Below, in pieces: positions 50,680-59,963 of a DNA stretch of 64,000 bases. The stretch is from positions 1 through 64,000 of the forward strand of contig NZ_JAHOPH010000021.1 of the NCBI RefSeq assembly GCF_019798055.1, given 5' to 3'. Each line of letters begins with the position of its first letter. The first letter of the stretch is position 1. This DNA is from Salsipaludibacter albus. Lineage in GTDB: Bacteria; Actinomycetota; Nitriliruptoria; Nitriliruptorales; Nitriliruptoraceae. Both the position numbers and the translations under genes were made by a program. The notes under the pieces were generated by a model. It was not told the origin of the DNA. It saw only the letters and a program-made list of their open reading frames with translations, and did not search any database.

Positions 50680-52533
50680 TCAGTCCGACGACTGGTCGAC
50701 ATCCACCTCGTCGCCCGCCGGGGCACCGTCGAGCGACTCGCTGGCCACGACGACGGCGGGCAGCTCACCGGTCGACAGCGGGTCCTGCTCGGCCGCGGAG
50801 GCCACCGCCGCGGCGACGTCGGACGGACGCTGGCTGCCCTCCACCGCCCCGTCGCTGGTCGGGATCACCAGGACCCGGATGTCGGGTGCGGCCTGCCCGG
50901 TCACGTCCTCGACGATCGACGACGCCGATCCCCGACGCGGGAACGGCTCGCCCAGCACGATCAGGTCGGCGCCCACTCGGCGGGCCGTCGACACGATCGT
51001 GTCGGCCACGCTGGCTCCGGTCGCGGTCACGTGGTCGAAGGGCACGTCACGCGCCGCCGCGACCAGGCTGACGAACCGCAGTGCCGGTGGGATCGGTCCG
51101 TCCACGGGCTGGTCGGGGCCGACGACGTGCAGGCCGGTCAGCGCGGCACCCGTGGAGGCGGCCAGGTCGACGATCTGGGGGGCCTTGCGCCGCGCCATGC
51201 CGGGGTTGGACAGCGGGACCAGGATGCTGTTGACGATCTGCTGTGCCCCGGGCTCGCCGCCGTCCTCGTCCGTCGACGAGTCCCCGACGGTGTCCAGGGC
51301 ACGTCCGACGGCGATCGGCCCCGCGAGTTCGAACACGACCACCGACCCCAGCACGATGGCCGAGACCTGCGACCCGAAGGCGTCGAGGCCGGCCTCCGTC
51401 GCCCGCTCCAGCGTGAAGGCCGCCAGCCCGATGGCCATGCCGGCGAACGGGGACAGGGCCGCACCGATCCAGGGTCCCCAGCCGGCCCGCCGGCCGGACC
51501 GGGTCAGCTCGGCCCCGACCCAGCCGCCGCCGACCTTGCCGATGGTGCGGGCGAGCACGTAGACCAGGCCCGGGATCCCGACCGTGGCCAGTTCCTCGAG
51601 GTGGATGCCGGCCCCGGCCACCACGAAGAAGATCAGGAAGATCGGTGCCTCGAGCGTCTTGATGGCCCCGAACAGCGGCCGGGTGTCCCGCGGGTCGTTG
51701 GCCACCACCGCGCCCATGATCAGCGTGGAGATCACGACCGGGGCGCCGACGGCCCGCGAGACCGCCACGACCGCGATCAGCGTGACGAAGACGAACAGCA
51801 GGCGCTCACCCGAGCGGTGCAGCGTGGCCATCAGCCACCGCATCGCGTAGGCGCCGACCAGCCCGATGACGGCCGAGAACACGATCAGCTGCACGAACGC
51901 CAGCACGCCCTGGCTGACCCCCGGGGAGGACGCCGTCAGGATGATCGGCAGTCCCAGGCCGTACAGCAACGCGGACACCAGGTTGTTCAACGCCGTGAGC
52001 GACAGCATGTGGTCGGTGAAGCGACCTCGGGCGTTCTTCGTCGCGATCACCGCGACGAGGGTGGTGGGCGAGGTCGACACGGCGATCGCGGCCAGCAGGT
52101 AGGCCGCACCGGGCCCGAGTCCGACGAAGGTCAGGCCGAGGAACACCAGCCCGAACACGGCCGCGTTCTCGAGCAGGGCGATCGGGGTCAGGGTGGAGCG
52201 CAGGCGTCGCAGGACCGGCAGTTCGAGTCGCTCACCGATCGCGAAGACGATCGCACCCAGCGCGACCGAGATGACCGGGTCCAGGGCCGACAGGGTCTGG
52301 GCCGTGACGAGGTTCAGCACGTCCGGCCCGACCAACACGCCGATGGCCAGGAAGACGATCACCTCCGACACCCAGCGCTGCGTCACGTGGCCGACCAGGA
52401 AGGCGACCACCCCCAGGCCGGCGATCAGCATCAGGCCGCGCTCGTTGGCGAGCCCACTGCTGGCAGTGGACGCCTCGGTGGCCAGCCACGGGCCGACGGC
52501 TGAGGCGGCCGCTGCGAACGAGGTCATCGGCAT
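50680..52533 (-). CDS. CPA2-type cation/proton antiporter with UspA-like C-terminal domain
   Basis: The 617-residue product has about 12 membrane helices in its first 400 residues. Transporter motifs include the ISVALGAIVFAIGERLEL helix, STSPTTLVAV, and ALNNLVSALLYGLGL. A soluble C-terminal domain (about 425-570) has strands and a VGADLIVLGEP motif like universal stress proteins, followed by an acidic tail. This arrangement fits monovalent cation/proton antiporters of the CPA2 family that help with pH and salt balance. The ATG at 52533 follows AGGAG with 6 nt spacing. It is upstream of the sigma factor gene with a 158-bp gap. Confidence 0.86.
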   Translation of the reverse strand: MPMTSFAAAASAVGPWLATEASTASSGLANERGLMLIAGLGVVAFLVGHVTQRWVSEVIVFLAIGVLVGPDVLNLVTAQTLSALDPVISVALGAIVFAIGERLELPVLRRLRSTLTPIALLENAAVFGLVFLGLTFVGLGPGAAYLLAAIAVSTSPTTLVAVIATKNARGRFTDHMLSLTALNNLVSALLYGLGLPIILTASSPGVSQGVLAFVQLIVFSAVIGLVGAYAMRWLMATLHRSGERLLFVFVTLIAVVAVSRAVGAPVVISTLIMGAVVANDPRDTRPLFGAIKTLEAPIFLIFFVVAGAGIHLEELATVGIPGLVYVLARTIGKVGGGWVGAELTRSGRRAGWGPWIGAALSPFAGMAIGLAAFTLERATEAGLDAFGSQVSAIVLGSVVVFELAGPIAVGRALDTVGDSSTDEDGGEPGAQQIVNSILVPLSNPGMARRKAPQIVDLAASTGAALTGLHVVGPDQPVDGPIPPALRFVSLVAAARDVPFDHVTATGASVADTIVSTARRVGADLIVLGEPFPRRGSASSIVEDVTGQAAPDIRVLVIPTSDGAVEGSQRPSDVAAAVASAAEQDPLSTGELPAVVVASESLDGAPAGDEVDVDQSSD

Positions 52534-52675
52534 CGAGGCTCCTGGGTGGGACCGGGGACGAGATCACGGCCGCGACGGGTGGCAGCAGCCGCGGCCGGGG
52601 GCGGCAACGGGGCAGGACGTCGGCCGGTGGTGGACGATGAGGTTAGGTGACCGGCTCGTGGGATGTCGTGACCGG

Positions 52676-53923
52676 TCACGTCGACGGGCCCAGCTCGGAG
52701 GTGCCGGACGACGCCGCGGGCGGCTGCGTCCGGGTCGTTGCGGCCGCGTCGGGCCCCGTGCCCGGCAGCTCGCCGCGGTGGCCACGGTCGCGCCGGCTGC
52801 GCTCGACCTCGAGGTCGTCCCGCCTGCTGGCCAGGACCGCCGCGAGGGCCGTGGTGATGGGGACCGCGGCGACCAGGCCGAGCGAGCCGACCAGGGTCTT
52901 GACCAGCTCGGTGGCGACGAGTTCGGACGTGGCGATCTCGGCGATCTGGCGTCCGGAGGTCGAGAACAGCACCAGCAGCGTGAGCGACGCACCGGCATAG
53001 GCCAGGAAGAGCGTGTTGACCGTCGAGGCGATGTGGTCGCGCCCCACCGACATCGCCGAGCGGAACAGGTCCCACGGTCCCTGGCGTGGATCGGTGTCGT
53101 GGAGGGCCCACACCGTGGCCGCCTGGGCCACGGTGACGTCGTCGAGGACGCCCAGCGCGGCGATGATCAGCCCCGCCAGCACGAGACCGGCGACGTCGAG
53201 TCCCTCGACCACCACGCGGGCGAACCGTGCCTCCTCGGAGGCGAACCCCGAGATCGCGGCCCAGTCCACGAACACCACGCCCAGGGCCACGGTGATCCCC
53301 AGGGCGATCGTGGTGCCGATGACCGCGGCGGTGGTCCGTGGTGACACGCCGTGGGTGAGGTAGAGGGTGGTGAGCATCACGGCGACCGCACCGACCAGCG
53401 CCACCAGCGCCGGTGGCTGCCCGGCAAGGATCCCGGGGACGATGAAGCGGGTCACCAGCAGCAGGCTCAGCCCGAGTCCCAGCAGTGACCGCACGCCATG
53501 CCATCGGCCGACCAGCAGCACGACGCCGACGAACAGGGCGACGAGCCAGGCCAGCGGTGACGAGCGCTGGAAGTCGGCGATGTAGAGCGTCTCGTCGGCC
53601 TCGCCGGCACGAGCCACCAGGACCTCGTCGCCCACCGACAGGTCGGGCATCCCCTCCAACTGGGTGTCGACGACCTCGGTCCGCCCGGCCAGGTCACCCC
53701 CGGTCACCTCGAACCCCACGGTGGCCTGTGCGCCGCCCATGTCGTCCTCGGGCAGTGGCTCGACGGAGGTGATCGTGGCCGGCAGCAGCGGTGCGGGAGC
53801 GGGCCGGTCGTCGACCACCGCCGGTGGCCACAGCACGACCAGCCCCACGACCGTGGCGACGACGATGACACCCACCGCCACCGCCAGGACCGGAATACGT
53901 CGTGGTGGTCGTTCCAACGCCAC
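52676..53923 (-). CDS. YibE/F-like membrane protein
   Basis: The 415-residue product has a short N-terminal membrane helix, an extracytoplasmic region with VEPLPEDDMGGAQATVGFEVTGG-type strands interrupted by turns, and then about seven helices. The conserved YibE/F block is VLDDVTVAQAATVWALHDTDP followed by RSAMSVGRDHIASTVNTLFLAYAGASL. The family is widespread in actinobacteria and Firmicutes, with no proven role. The start is GTG 53923, chosen because it puts the first helix at the N-terminus; further upstream lies a repeat region. It shares direction with its neighbours but is separated by over 140 bp on both sides. Confidence 0.85.
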   Translation of the reverse strand: MALERPPRRIPVLAVAVGVIVVATVVGLVVLWPPAVVDDRPAPAPLLPATITSVEPLPEDDMGGAQATVGFEVTGGDLAGRTEVVDTQLEGMPDLSVGDEVLVARAGEADETLYIADFQRSSPLAWLVALFVGVVLLVGRWHGVRSLLGLGLSLLLVTRFIVPGILAGQPPALVALVGAVAVMLTTLYLTHGVSPRTTAAVIGTTIALGITVALGVVFVDWAAISGFASEEARFARVVVEGLDVAGLVLAGLIIAALGVLDDVTVAQAATVWALHDTDPRQGPWDLFRSAMSVGRDHIASTVNTLFLAYAGASLTLLVLFSTSGRQIAEIATSELVATELVKTLVGSLGLVAAVPITTALAAVLASRRDDLEVERSRRDRGHRGELPGTGPDAAATTRTQPPAASSGTSELGPST

Positions 53924-54109
53924 GGCGAACTGACCTCGTCTCGGCGAATGGGTGCGGGCGCCCGTCGAGCGCGGCGAACTGAGCCTTCTCCGGAGCCGGG
54001 CTGGCCGTTGCGAGCGAAGCGAGCAACTCCAACCTGACGCGAAGGTAGGCGCTCTACGAAGCCGGGCTGGAGTTTGCCGTTCTTGCAAACTCCAACCTGA
54101 CGCGAAGCG
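53924..54109. repeat. REP-like pair of hairpin repeats between YibE/F and sigma genes
   Basis: Two units share AGCCGGGCTGG at their left end and a 20-bp right end that is identical at 54025-54044 and 54088-54107 (offset 63 bp). Each right end follows a hairpin arm. The second unit has a perfect 10-bp stem, 54068-54077 with 54085-54094. The first has an imperfect stem around GTTGC...GCAAC. The decamer GGCGAACTGA also occurs twice, near 53924 and 53973. The rest of the spacer shows nothing else. The second unit begins within 3 bp of the sigma stop and could act as its terminator. Confidence 0.75.
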
Positions 54110-55273
54110 TTACGCGGCGATCGCCTTCTCGAGCACGCTCAGCAGGCCCGACAGGTGGTGGGCACGGGACGGGTGGCGCAGCTTCGACAACGCGCGATTC
54201 TGCATCTGGCGGATGCGCTCGCGGGTCAGCCCGAAGTGCTGGCCGACCTCCTCGAGGGTGCGTGGTTCCTGGCCGTCCAGGCCGAAGCGCAGGATGAGGA
54301 TGACGCGCTCGCGCTCGTCGAGCTCGCCCAGGGCGGCCTCGATCTGCGCGACGGCGTCCTCCTTCTGGGCCGACTCGGCCGGGTCGGAGCCACCCTCGTC
54401 GGCGATCAGGTCGCCCATGGTGGCGTCGCCGTCCTCGCCGATCGGCTTGTCCAGCGACACGAGGTCCTGCATCGCGTCACGGACCTCGCGGACCCGCTCG
54501 GCGGTCAGGCCGACCTCGTCGGCGACCTCTTCGTCGGTCGGGTCGGCGCCCTTGCGCTGGCGGATCCGCGTCTCGGCCGAGCGCAGCTTGCCGTACAGCT
54601 CCCAGACGTGGGCCGGGACCCGGATCGTGCGCGCCTTGGACGCGACTCCACGCTGCAGCGCCTGCCGGATCCACCACACGGCGTAGGTCGAGAACTTGTA
54701 GCCCTTGGTGTGGTCGAACTTCTCGACCGCCCGGAGCAGGCCGAGGTTGCCCTCCTGGATGAGCTCGATGAAGTCGAGGTCACGACCGGAGAACTTGCGG
54801 GCCTGCGGGACCACCAGGCGGAGGTTGGCCTGGACCATGCGCTCCTTGGCACGACGGCCGTCGGAGGAGATCCGTCGCAGCAGGCGCTTGCGTGCCGCGT
54901 CCATGTCCTCGTCGGCGGTCATCATGGCCTCGGCGGCGAGGTGGGCCTGGTAGCGCTTCGCCAGGTCGGCCTCGTCCTCCTTGGTCAGCAGTGCGTGCTT
55001 GCCGGCGTCGTTGAGGTACTGACGGACCAGGTCGGTGGTGAGGTGGCCCGTGTCGTACTCCACGCCCTCGGGGGCGTCGTCGGCGACGTCGTCGATGACC
55101 TCCAGGCCGGCCTGGCGCACCCGGCCGAGCGAGTCCTCGATGAAGTCCTGCAGGGCCGGGTCGGGCTGCTCGATCTCGTTGATCTCGCTCAACAGCACGA
55201 AGCCGCGCTCCTGGGAACGCTCGATCAACTCCTCGACAGCGACTTCGGCAATCGGCAGGTCGACACTGCTCAT
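54110..55273 (-). CDS. Sigma-70 family RNA polymerase sigma factor (RpoD/SigA-like) 2
   Basis: The 387-residue product is a paralogue of the sigma factor at 49376-50521. It has region 1.2 ([16 protein letters not shown]), region 2 ([41 protein letters not shown]), region 3 and region 4 ([23 protein letters not shown]). Region 1.1 is absent. Region 4.2 differs from its twin in the part after the helix-turn-helix, and region 2.3-2.4 keeps the housekeeping-type sequence. The ATG follows AGAGGAG, one of the best ribosome binding sites here. A 371-bp spacer lies upstream with a strong inverted repeat at 55453-55472. Confidence 0.9.
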   Translation of the reverse strand: MSSVDLPIAEVAVEELIERSQERGFVLLSEINEIEQPDPALQDFIEDSLGRVRQAGLEVIDDVADDAPEGVEYDTGHLTTDLVRQYLNDAGKHALLTKEDEADLAKRYQAHLAAEAMMTADEDMDAARKRLLRRISSDGRRAKERMVQANLRLVVPQARKFSGRDLDFIELIQEGNLGLLRAVEKFDHTKGYKFSTYAVWWIRQALQRGVASKARTIRVPAHVWELYGKLRSAETRIRQRKGADPTDEEVADEVGLTAERVREVRDAMQDLVSLDKPIGEDGDATMGDLIADEGGSDPAESAQKEDAVAQIEAALGELDERERVILILRFGLDGQEPRTLEEVGQHFGLTRERIRQMQNRALSKLRHPSRAHHLSGLLSVLEKAIAA

Positions 55274-55644
55274 GGCTTCTCCTCTCGCCCCGCACGGCTG
55301 GTGGCCGGGGTCGGGCCAGCCCCGGTCACGGCGGACTCGCGTCCGCAGCGGTGGTCCGCCGGGCTGGCGACAGCTCGACGGGGACGTCCGGGACGGGCCC
55401 GGTCGGCCCTCCATGGTCGCACATCGTGGTGCGAAACCGAAATCGCCACCACTGTCGACGGGGCCGTCGACACCGGCAAGCTGCTCCGGACGCACGATGG
55501 GACGAACACGTGGGGATCGTCGGGCGGGCAGGCTGCGAGCCCGTTGTGGACCGGCCACCTCGGGGCAGGGTGACCGCGGTCGACGAGGATAACGGGGCAC
55601 GGGACCCTCGTTGTTCCCGAGCCTGCCCGATCGGGCCACGTGGG
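55274..55644. other. 371-bp spacer upstream of the second sigma gene
   Basis: No gene is supported here. The stretch holds the perfect inverted repeat at 55453-55472, an imperfect hairpin (GTGGTG at 55426-55431 with CACCAC at 55447-55452), and a 12-bp palindrome GCCCGATCGGGC at 55625-55636 just after the ATL-VOC gene, which could help end that transcript. No convincing promoter hexamer pair is visible. Confidence 0.5.
55453..55472. promoter_or_regulatory. 20-bp inverted repeat upstream of the second sigma gene
   Basis: TGTCGACGG and CCGTCGACA form a perfect 9-bp inverted repeat with a 2-bp centre, 180 bp before the sigma ATG. It may be an operator; with so short a loop it is less likely to be an RNA hairpin. 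Confidence 0.4.
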
Positions 55645-56466
55645 TCAGCCCGCGGAGCCCTCGGGCGACGTCGCCACGACCTCGACCTTGAGCCCGTCGG
55701 GGTCCTCGAAGAACACCGCGTAGTGGTCCGCGCCGCCGGCATGGGGGTAGCGGTCGTCGTAGAGCAGCCGGACCTCGCGTTCTGCCAGGTCGTGACGCAG
55801 GTCGTCGACCAGCTCGGGGCTGGTGAGGGCGAAGGCGAGGTGGTTGAGCCCGGCAGCCCGCCGATCCAGGCGGCGACTGTCGTCGGGTGCCTCGACGAAC
55901 ACCAGGTAGGTCGACGGCGTGCGGAACGAGATCCCGTCGTCCCACTCCTGGAACGGCTCGTAGCCGAACCTCCCCAGCAGCCAGCCCCAGAACCGCGCGG
56001 ACCGCTCGAGGTCCGACACGTACAGCTCCAGGTGGTGGATCGCCCCGGGGGCGGCCGCCGGGGTGGTCACCGACGGGCCCGAGGCAGGGCCGGGTTCGGC
56101 TGGGGGCACGACAGCGTCTTTCGCGACGGGTGGGCCGCCACGGTAGGCAGCCGGCGGCCCGGCTGTCGACGCCGACCGGTGGTCGTCACTCGAGCCGTCG
56201 CCCCTGCGCACGCGCCCGTCCACCACGTCCACCCCCTCGGACCGCAGGCGGGCCGACTGGCGATCCACCAGGTGGTCGGCCAGGCGCCCGGACGCCGACA
56301 CCACCCGCCACCACGGCAGGTCCGCTCCGGTGTCGCGCAGGGCCTGGCCGACCGCCCGGGCAGCCCCGGGGTGACCGATCTCGCGGGCCACGTCCCCATA
56401 GGTGACGACCGTGCCCGGAGGCAGTCCGGCGACCAGGTGCCGGACCCGCCGGCGGAAGGCCGTCAC
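55645..56466 (-). CDS. Fusion of alkyltransferase-like (ATL) and VOC/glyoxalase domains
   Basis: The 273-residue product joins two domains. Residues 1-90 match the DNA-binding domain of O6-alkylguanine-DNA alkyltransferases ([27 protein letters not shown]). The active-site PCHR is replaced by P51-W52-W53-R54, as in alkyltransferase-like proteins that bind alkylated bases and flag them for repair without removing the alkyl group. A 50-residue Pro/Ala linker follows. Residues 141-270 form a VOC domain with [25 protein letters not shown], and [10 protein letters not shown] carrying probable metal ligands. GTG 56466 overlaps the stop of the HDIG gene. No frameshift is needed to read both parts. 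Confidence 0.82.
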   Translation of the reverse strand: MTAFRRRVRHLVAGLPPGTVVTYGDVAREIGHPGAARAVGQALRDTGADLPWWRVVSASGRLADHLVDRQSARLRSEGVDVVDGRVRRGDGSSDDHRSASTAGPPAAYRGGPPVAKDAVVPPAEPGPASGPSVTTPAAAPGAIHHLELYVSDLERSARFWGWLLGRFGYEPFQEWDDGISFRTPSTYLVFVEAPDDSRRLDRRAAGLNHLAFALTSPELVDDLRHDLAEREVRLLYDDRYPHAGGADHYAVFFEDPDGLKVEVVATSPEGSAG

Positions 56467-58769
56467 CGACCGGGGGCGACCACGTCGGGCGCCGGCTCAC
56501 CGGTTGCCGGCTCGTCGGGCGTGGCCTCGGCCTGGCGGGGCGAGGGCCCGGCCGCGTCGGCCCGACCGGACGACGCCCCGTCGAGGGCGGGCCGCGCGGA
56601 CCTCCCACCGGCATCGTCGGGCCGCGAGCCACCGGGGTAGGCGATCCGCGGGTGGTAGATCCCCTCCAGCGCGGCCACGACCGATTCCTGGACCTGGCGC
56701 AGTTCGTCGAAGGTCAGTGCGGACTGGTCGAACTGTCCGTCGTCGACCCGCGCCCGGACGAGCCCGTCGACGGTCTCCTCGATCGCGGCCCGCGACAGGG
56801 TCCCCTCCTTCATCGCCATCGACCGGGTCGCGGCCTCGCTGCAGTCGGCGATCACCAGGACCGCGGCCTCCTTGGAGCGGGGCTTTGAGCCCTTGTAGCG
56901 GAAGGTGTCCTCGTCGACGTCGTCGGCGTGCCCGGCCGCCTCCACCGCCTTGTTGTAGAAGTAGCTGACCACCATCGTGCCGTGGTGGGAGCCGATCGCG
57001 GCCACGACCTCCGGCGGCAGCTTGTACTCGGTCGCCATGCGGACACCGTCGATGACGTGGTCCATGATGATGACCGCCGAGACCTCGGGCTCGAGCTCGT
57101 CGTGCGGGTTGGGGATCCCGTACTGGTTCTCGATGAAGAAGTGGGGCCGGCGGATCTTGCCGATGTCGTGGTAGAGCGCCGCGACCGAGCCGAGCAGCGG
57201 GTCGGCGCCGATCTCGCGACAGGCCCGCTCGGTCAGCGAGGCGACCATCACGGAGTGGTTGTAGGAGCCGATCGCCTTGGTCTCGAGCTCGCGCAGCAAC
57301 GGGTGGTTGCGGTCGGCGAGGTCGAGCAGGGCCGTGACGGTCGGCAGGCGGAACAGGGTCTCGAGGAACGGCAGCACGCCCTGGACCAGCAGGGCGATCA
57401 GCAGCCCGTTGAGGGCCGCCGCACCCACTGCCTCCCAGAACTCGGCCCGGGGACCGAACACCAGGATCGAGATGGCTGCCAGCACCGGCATGGCCAGGCC
57501 GGCCCGGAACGTCGCCGACCGCAGGTCGGACCGGGACTGCAACCCGATCGACAGCGGCACGGACAGCAGGACGGCCCCCGCCGTGAACACCGCCACGCCG
57601 TTGGACAGCGGGGCGGACAGGGTGACCAGGGCGACCGCGGGCAGCATCGAGGCGATGGCGACGACGGGATGGATCAGCAGCGACACCAGCATCGCCAGTG
57701 CCCCGACCGGAACCAGGTACCACCACGCGACCTGCCCGGGCTCGGCGAACAGGCTCACGCCGGTGACGAGCGCCGCGTAGCCCGCGATGATCGAGGCCAG
57801 CAGGACGATCTTGCGGGACGAGTTCCACACCCGCGGTTGCATGCGCCACAGGTACACGCCGGTCACGACCAGCACGAGGGCCATCGCCCCCAGGGAGCGC
57901 AGGAACCGGGCCCACGCCGACGAGCCCTCCAGCCCGGACTCCTGGAGCGCCTGGGCGGCGAGCGGGGTCACGATCCGGCCCTCGGTCACGATCGGGTCCC
58001 CCGGGCCGAACGTCTCCGAGACGGGCTCGACCTCGGCCTCGGCCTCGTCACGGGCGGTCGCCGTGGCCTCGGCGTCGACCACCATTGTGGGCTGGACCAT
58101 CGCTTCGAGCACCGGTGTCACGATCTCGGTCCCGGCCCCCTCGGGCAGGTCGCGCAGTGGGAGCTCGACCGCCAGCAGGTCGTCGAGGGTGGCGTCGACG
58201 TTCTCCTCGACCACGTCCTCGCGCACGAAGAACTGGGCGATGCCGACGGTCTCCTGTCGCACGCGCAGCAGCTCCTCGTCGTCGAGGGCGACGAGGGCGT
58301 CGAGGGTGGCCATCGGCAGCTCGGGGTACTGCGCCTCGAGGATCGCCACCTGTTCCTCCGCTGGCGGCGGCTCGGCCTCGGCCGCGCCATCCGCGCCGGG
58401 GGCCGCGCTGGGGGCCGCCGTCGGACCGACCGGCTCGCGCGCGGCGACGACGGCGCTGAACAGCCCACGGACATCGTCGACGATGGCCGACCGGGCCGCC
58501 TCGAGCGGCACGATGATCGGGTCCACGCCCTCCCGCGCACGGTCCTGGGCCAGCGTGGTCGCCTCCTCGTCGACGACCGTGATGACGTCGTCGGCCAGGA
58601 TGGTCCGCGGTGCCGGCTCGCCGACGGTCGCCGTGGTGGCGTCGTCGAGCGCGCCGATGGTCAGCAGGGCGGGCACCACCAGGAGCAGGATCGCCGCCGC
58701 GAGACCGCGGAACACCCACGGTGACGTCCAGACCCGGGAGGACTGCCCGGGATCCTGCTGCACGGACAC
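56463..58769 (-). CDS. HDIG/7TM-HD receptor-type phosphodiesterase (PgpH-like)
   Basis: PgpH proteins are membrane phosphodiesterases that break down cyclic di-AMP. The 768-residue product has one N-terminal helix (about 18-38), an extracytoplasmic domain to about 290, a block of about seven helices (290-480), and a cytoplasmic HD domain. The metal site is seen in [13 protein letters not shown] (near 502), LYHDIGK (near 530) and GSHHGTM (near 590). The tail is low-complexity. GTG 58769 follows GAGG by 8 nt; the longer reading upstream is antisense to other genes. Its stop overlaps the ATL-VOC gene. It is divergent from coaA. Confidence 0.9.
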   Translation of the reverse strand: MSVQQDPGQSSRVWTSPWVFRGLAAAILLLVVPALLTIGALDDATTATVGEPAPRTILADDVITVVDEEATTLAQDRAREGVDPIIVPLEAARSAIVDDVRGLFSAVVAAREPVGPTAAPSAAPGADGAAEAEPPPAEEQVAILEAQYPELPMATLDALVALDDEELLRVRQETVGIAQFFVREDVVEENVDATLDDLLAVELPLRDLPEGAGTEIVTPVLEAMVQPTMVVDAEATATARDEAEAEVEPVSETFGPGDPIVTEGRIVTPLAAQALQESGLEGSSAWARFLRSLGAMALVLVVTGVYLWRMQPRVWNSSRKIVLLASIIAGYAALVTGVSLFAEPGQVAWWYLVPVGALAMLVSLLIHPVVAIASMLPAVALVTLSAPLSNGVAVFTAGAVLLSVPLSIGLQSRSDLRSATFRAGLAMPVLAAISILVFGPRAEFWEAVGAAALNGLLIALLVQGVLPFLETLFRLPTVTALLDLADRNHPLLRELETKAIGSYNHSVMVASLTERACREIGADPLLGSVAALYHDIGKIRRPHFFIENQYGIPNPHDELEPEVSAVIIMDHVIDGVRMATEYKLPPEVVAAIGSHHGTMVVSYFYNKAVEAAGHADDVDEDTFRYKGSKPRSKEAAVLVIADCSEAATRSMAMKEGTLSRAAIEETVDGLVRARVDDGQFDQSALTFDELRQVQESVVAALEGIYHPRIAYPGGSRPDDAGGRSARPALDGASSGRADAAGPSPRQAEATPDEPATGEPAPDVVAPGR

Positions 58770-58873
58770 GGTGGTGACCTCGTCGACGACGGTGGGGGAA
58801 CTCGCGTGCGCCTGCCCGACGATGGTAGGTCCCGGGGGTCCGGGGCGCACCGGGCTCGCCACTGGCCCGGCAG

Positions 58874-58879
58874 TAGTCT
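58874..58879 (+). promoter_or_regulatory. Possible -10 hexamer TAGTCT for coaA
   Basis: TAGTCT lies 46 nt before the chosen coaA start. No -35 match is seen in the 156-bp divergent spacer. Confidence 0.3.
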
Positions 58880-58925
58880 GACGCCGTCGACGATGCCCAC
58901 GATGTCCGACGACACCAGGACCCGC

Positions 58926-59873
58926 ATGGACGCCGCTCGCACCGACGCCGTCCGACCGGGGGTGTGGGTGGACTTCGACCGTGCCGAGTGGGCGCGTCTT
59001 CGTGCGGCCACACCGCTGACACTCGACGACGACGACCTCGACGAGCTGCGCGGCCTCAACACCGCCCTGGACCTCGACGAGGTCACCGACATCTACCTGC
59101 CGCTCAGCCGCCTGCTCAACCTGTACGTCGCCGCCACCCAGAACCTGCACCGGGTCGCTGACGTGTTCCTGGGCGGACCGGCCGACAAGGTCCCGTTCGT
59201 CATCGGGATCGCCGGCTCGGTCGCCGTCGGCAAGTCCACCACGGCGCGCGTGCTGCAGGCGCTGCTCAGCCGGTGGCCGGACCACCCGCGGGTGGAGCTG
59301 GTCACGACCGACGGCTTCCTCAAGCCCAACCGGCAGCTGCAGGCCGAGGGGTTGATGGACCGCAAGGGCTTCCCCGAGTCCTACGACCAGCGCCGCCTGG
59401 TGGACTTCGTGGCGGCGGTCAAGTCCGGCGAGGACGACGTGGACGTGCCGGTCTACTCCCACCTCACCTACGACATCCAACCCGACGCCGACGAGACCCT
59501 GCGTCGACCCGACATCCTGATCCTGGAGGGCCTCAACGTGCTGCAGACGGGCATGGGGTCGTCCCGCGCGTTCGTGTCGGACTTCTTCGACGTGTCGATC
59601 TACGTCGACGCCGATCCCGACGACATCCGGCGCTGGTACCGGGACCGCTTCCTGACCCTGCGGCGGACCGCCTTCGCGGATCCCCGCTCGTACTTCCGTC
59701 GCTACGCCGACCTGGACGAGGACGAGGCCCGGCGGGTCTCCAACGACATCTGGGACCGGATCAACGGCCCCAACCTCGAGCTCAACATCGCGCCGACCCG
59801 GACCCGCGCCGACGTCATCCTCACCAAGGGTCCCGACCACGGCGTCGACCGGGTCCAGCTCAGGAAAATATGA
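58926..59873 (+). CDS. coaA: Pantothenate kinase type I
   Basis: CoaA phosphorylates pantothenate with ATP, the first step of coenzyme A synthesis. The 315-residue product equals the usual length and has the P-loop GSVAVGKS at 97-104, [37 protein letters not shown], and the C-terminal block [29 protein letters not shown] 58926 is chosen because CAGGA precedes it by 5 nt and the length is right; ATGs at 58893 and 58902 add residues that are not conserved. The ferrochelatase gene follows 90 bp downstream in the same direction. Confidence 0.95.
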   Translation: MDAARTDAVRPGVWVDFDRAEWARLRAATPLTLDDDDLDELRGLNTALDLDEVTDIYLPLSRLLNLYVAATQNLHRVADVFLGGPADKVPFVIGIAGSVAVGKSTTARVLQALLSRWPDHPRVELVTTDGFLKPNRQLQAEGLMDRKGFPESYDQRRLVDFVAAVKSGEDDVDVPVYSHLTYDIQPDADETLRRPDILILEGLNVLQTGMGSSRAFVSDFFDVSIYVDADPDDIRRWYRDRFLTLRRTAFADPRSYFRRYADLDEDEARRVSNDIWDRINGPNLELNIAPTRTRADVILTKGPDHGVDRVQLRKI

Positions 59874-59963
59874 TGGCGGCCGCGGAGGCCGACGCGGGGT
59901 CGGCCGACGCGGCGCACCGCGCCGTCCCGGCGGCGCCCGTTCCCAGCCCCTCCAGGAGCTCCG

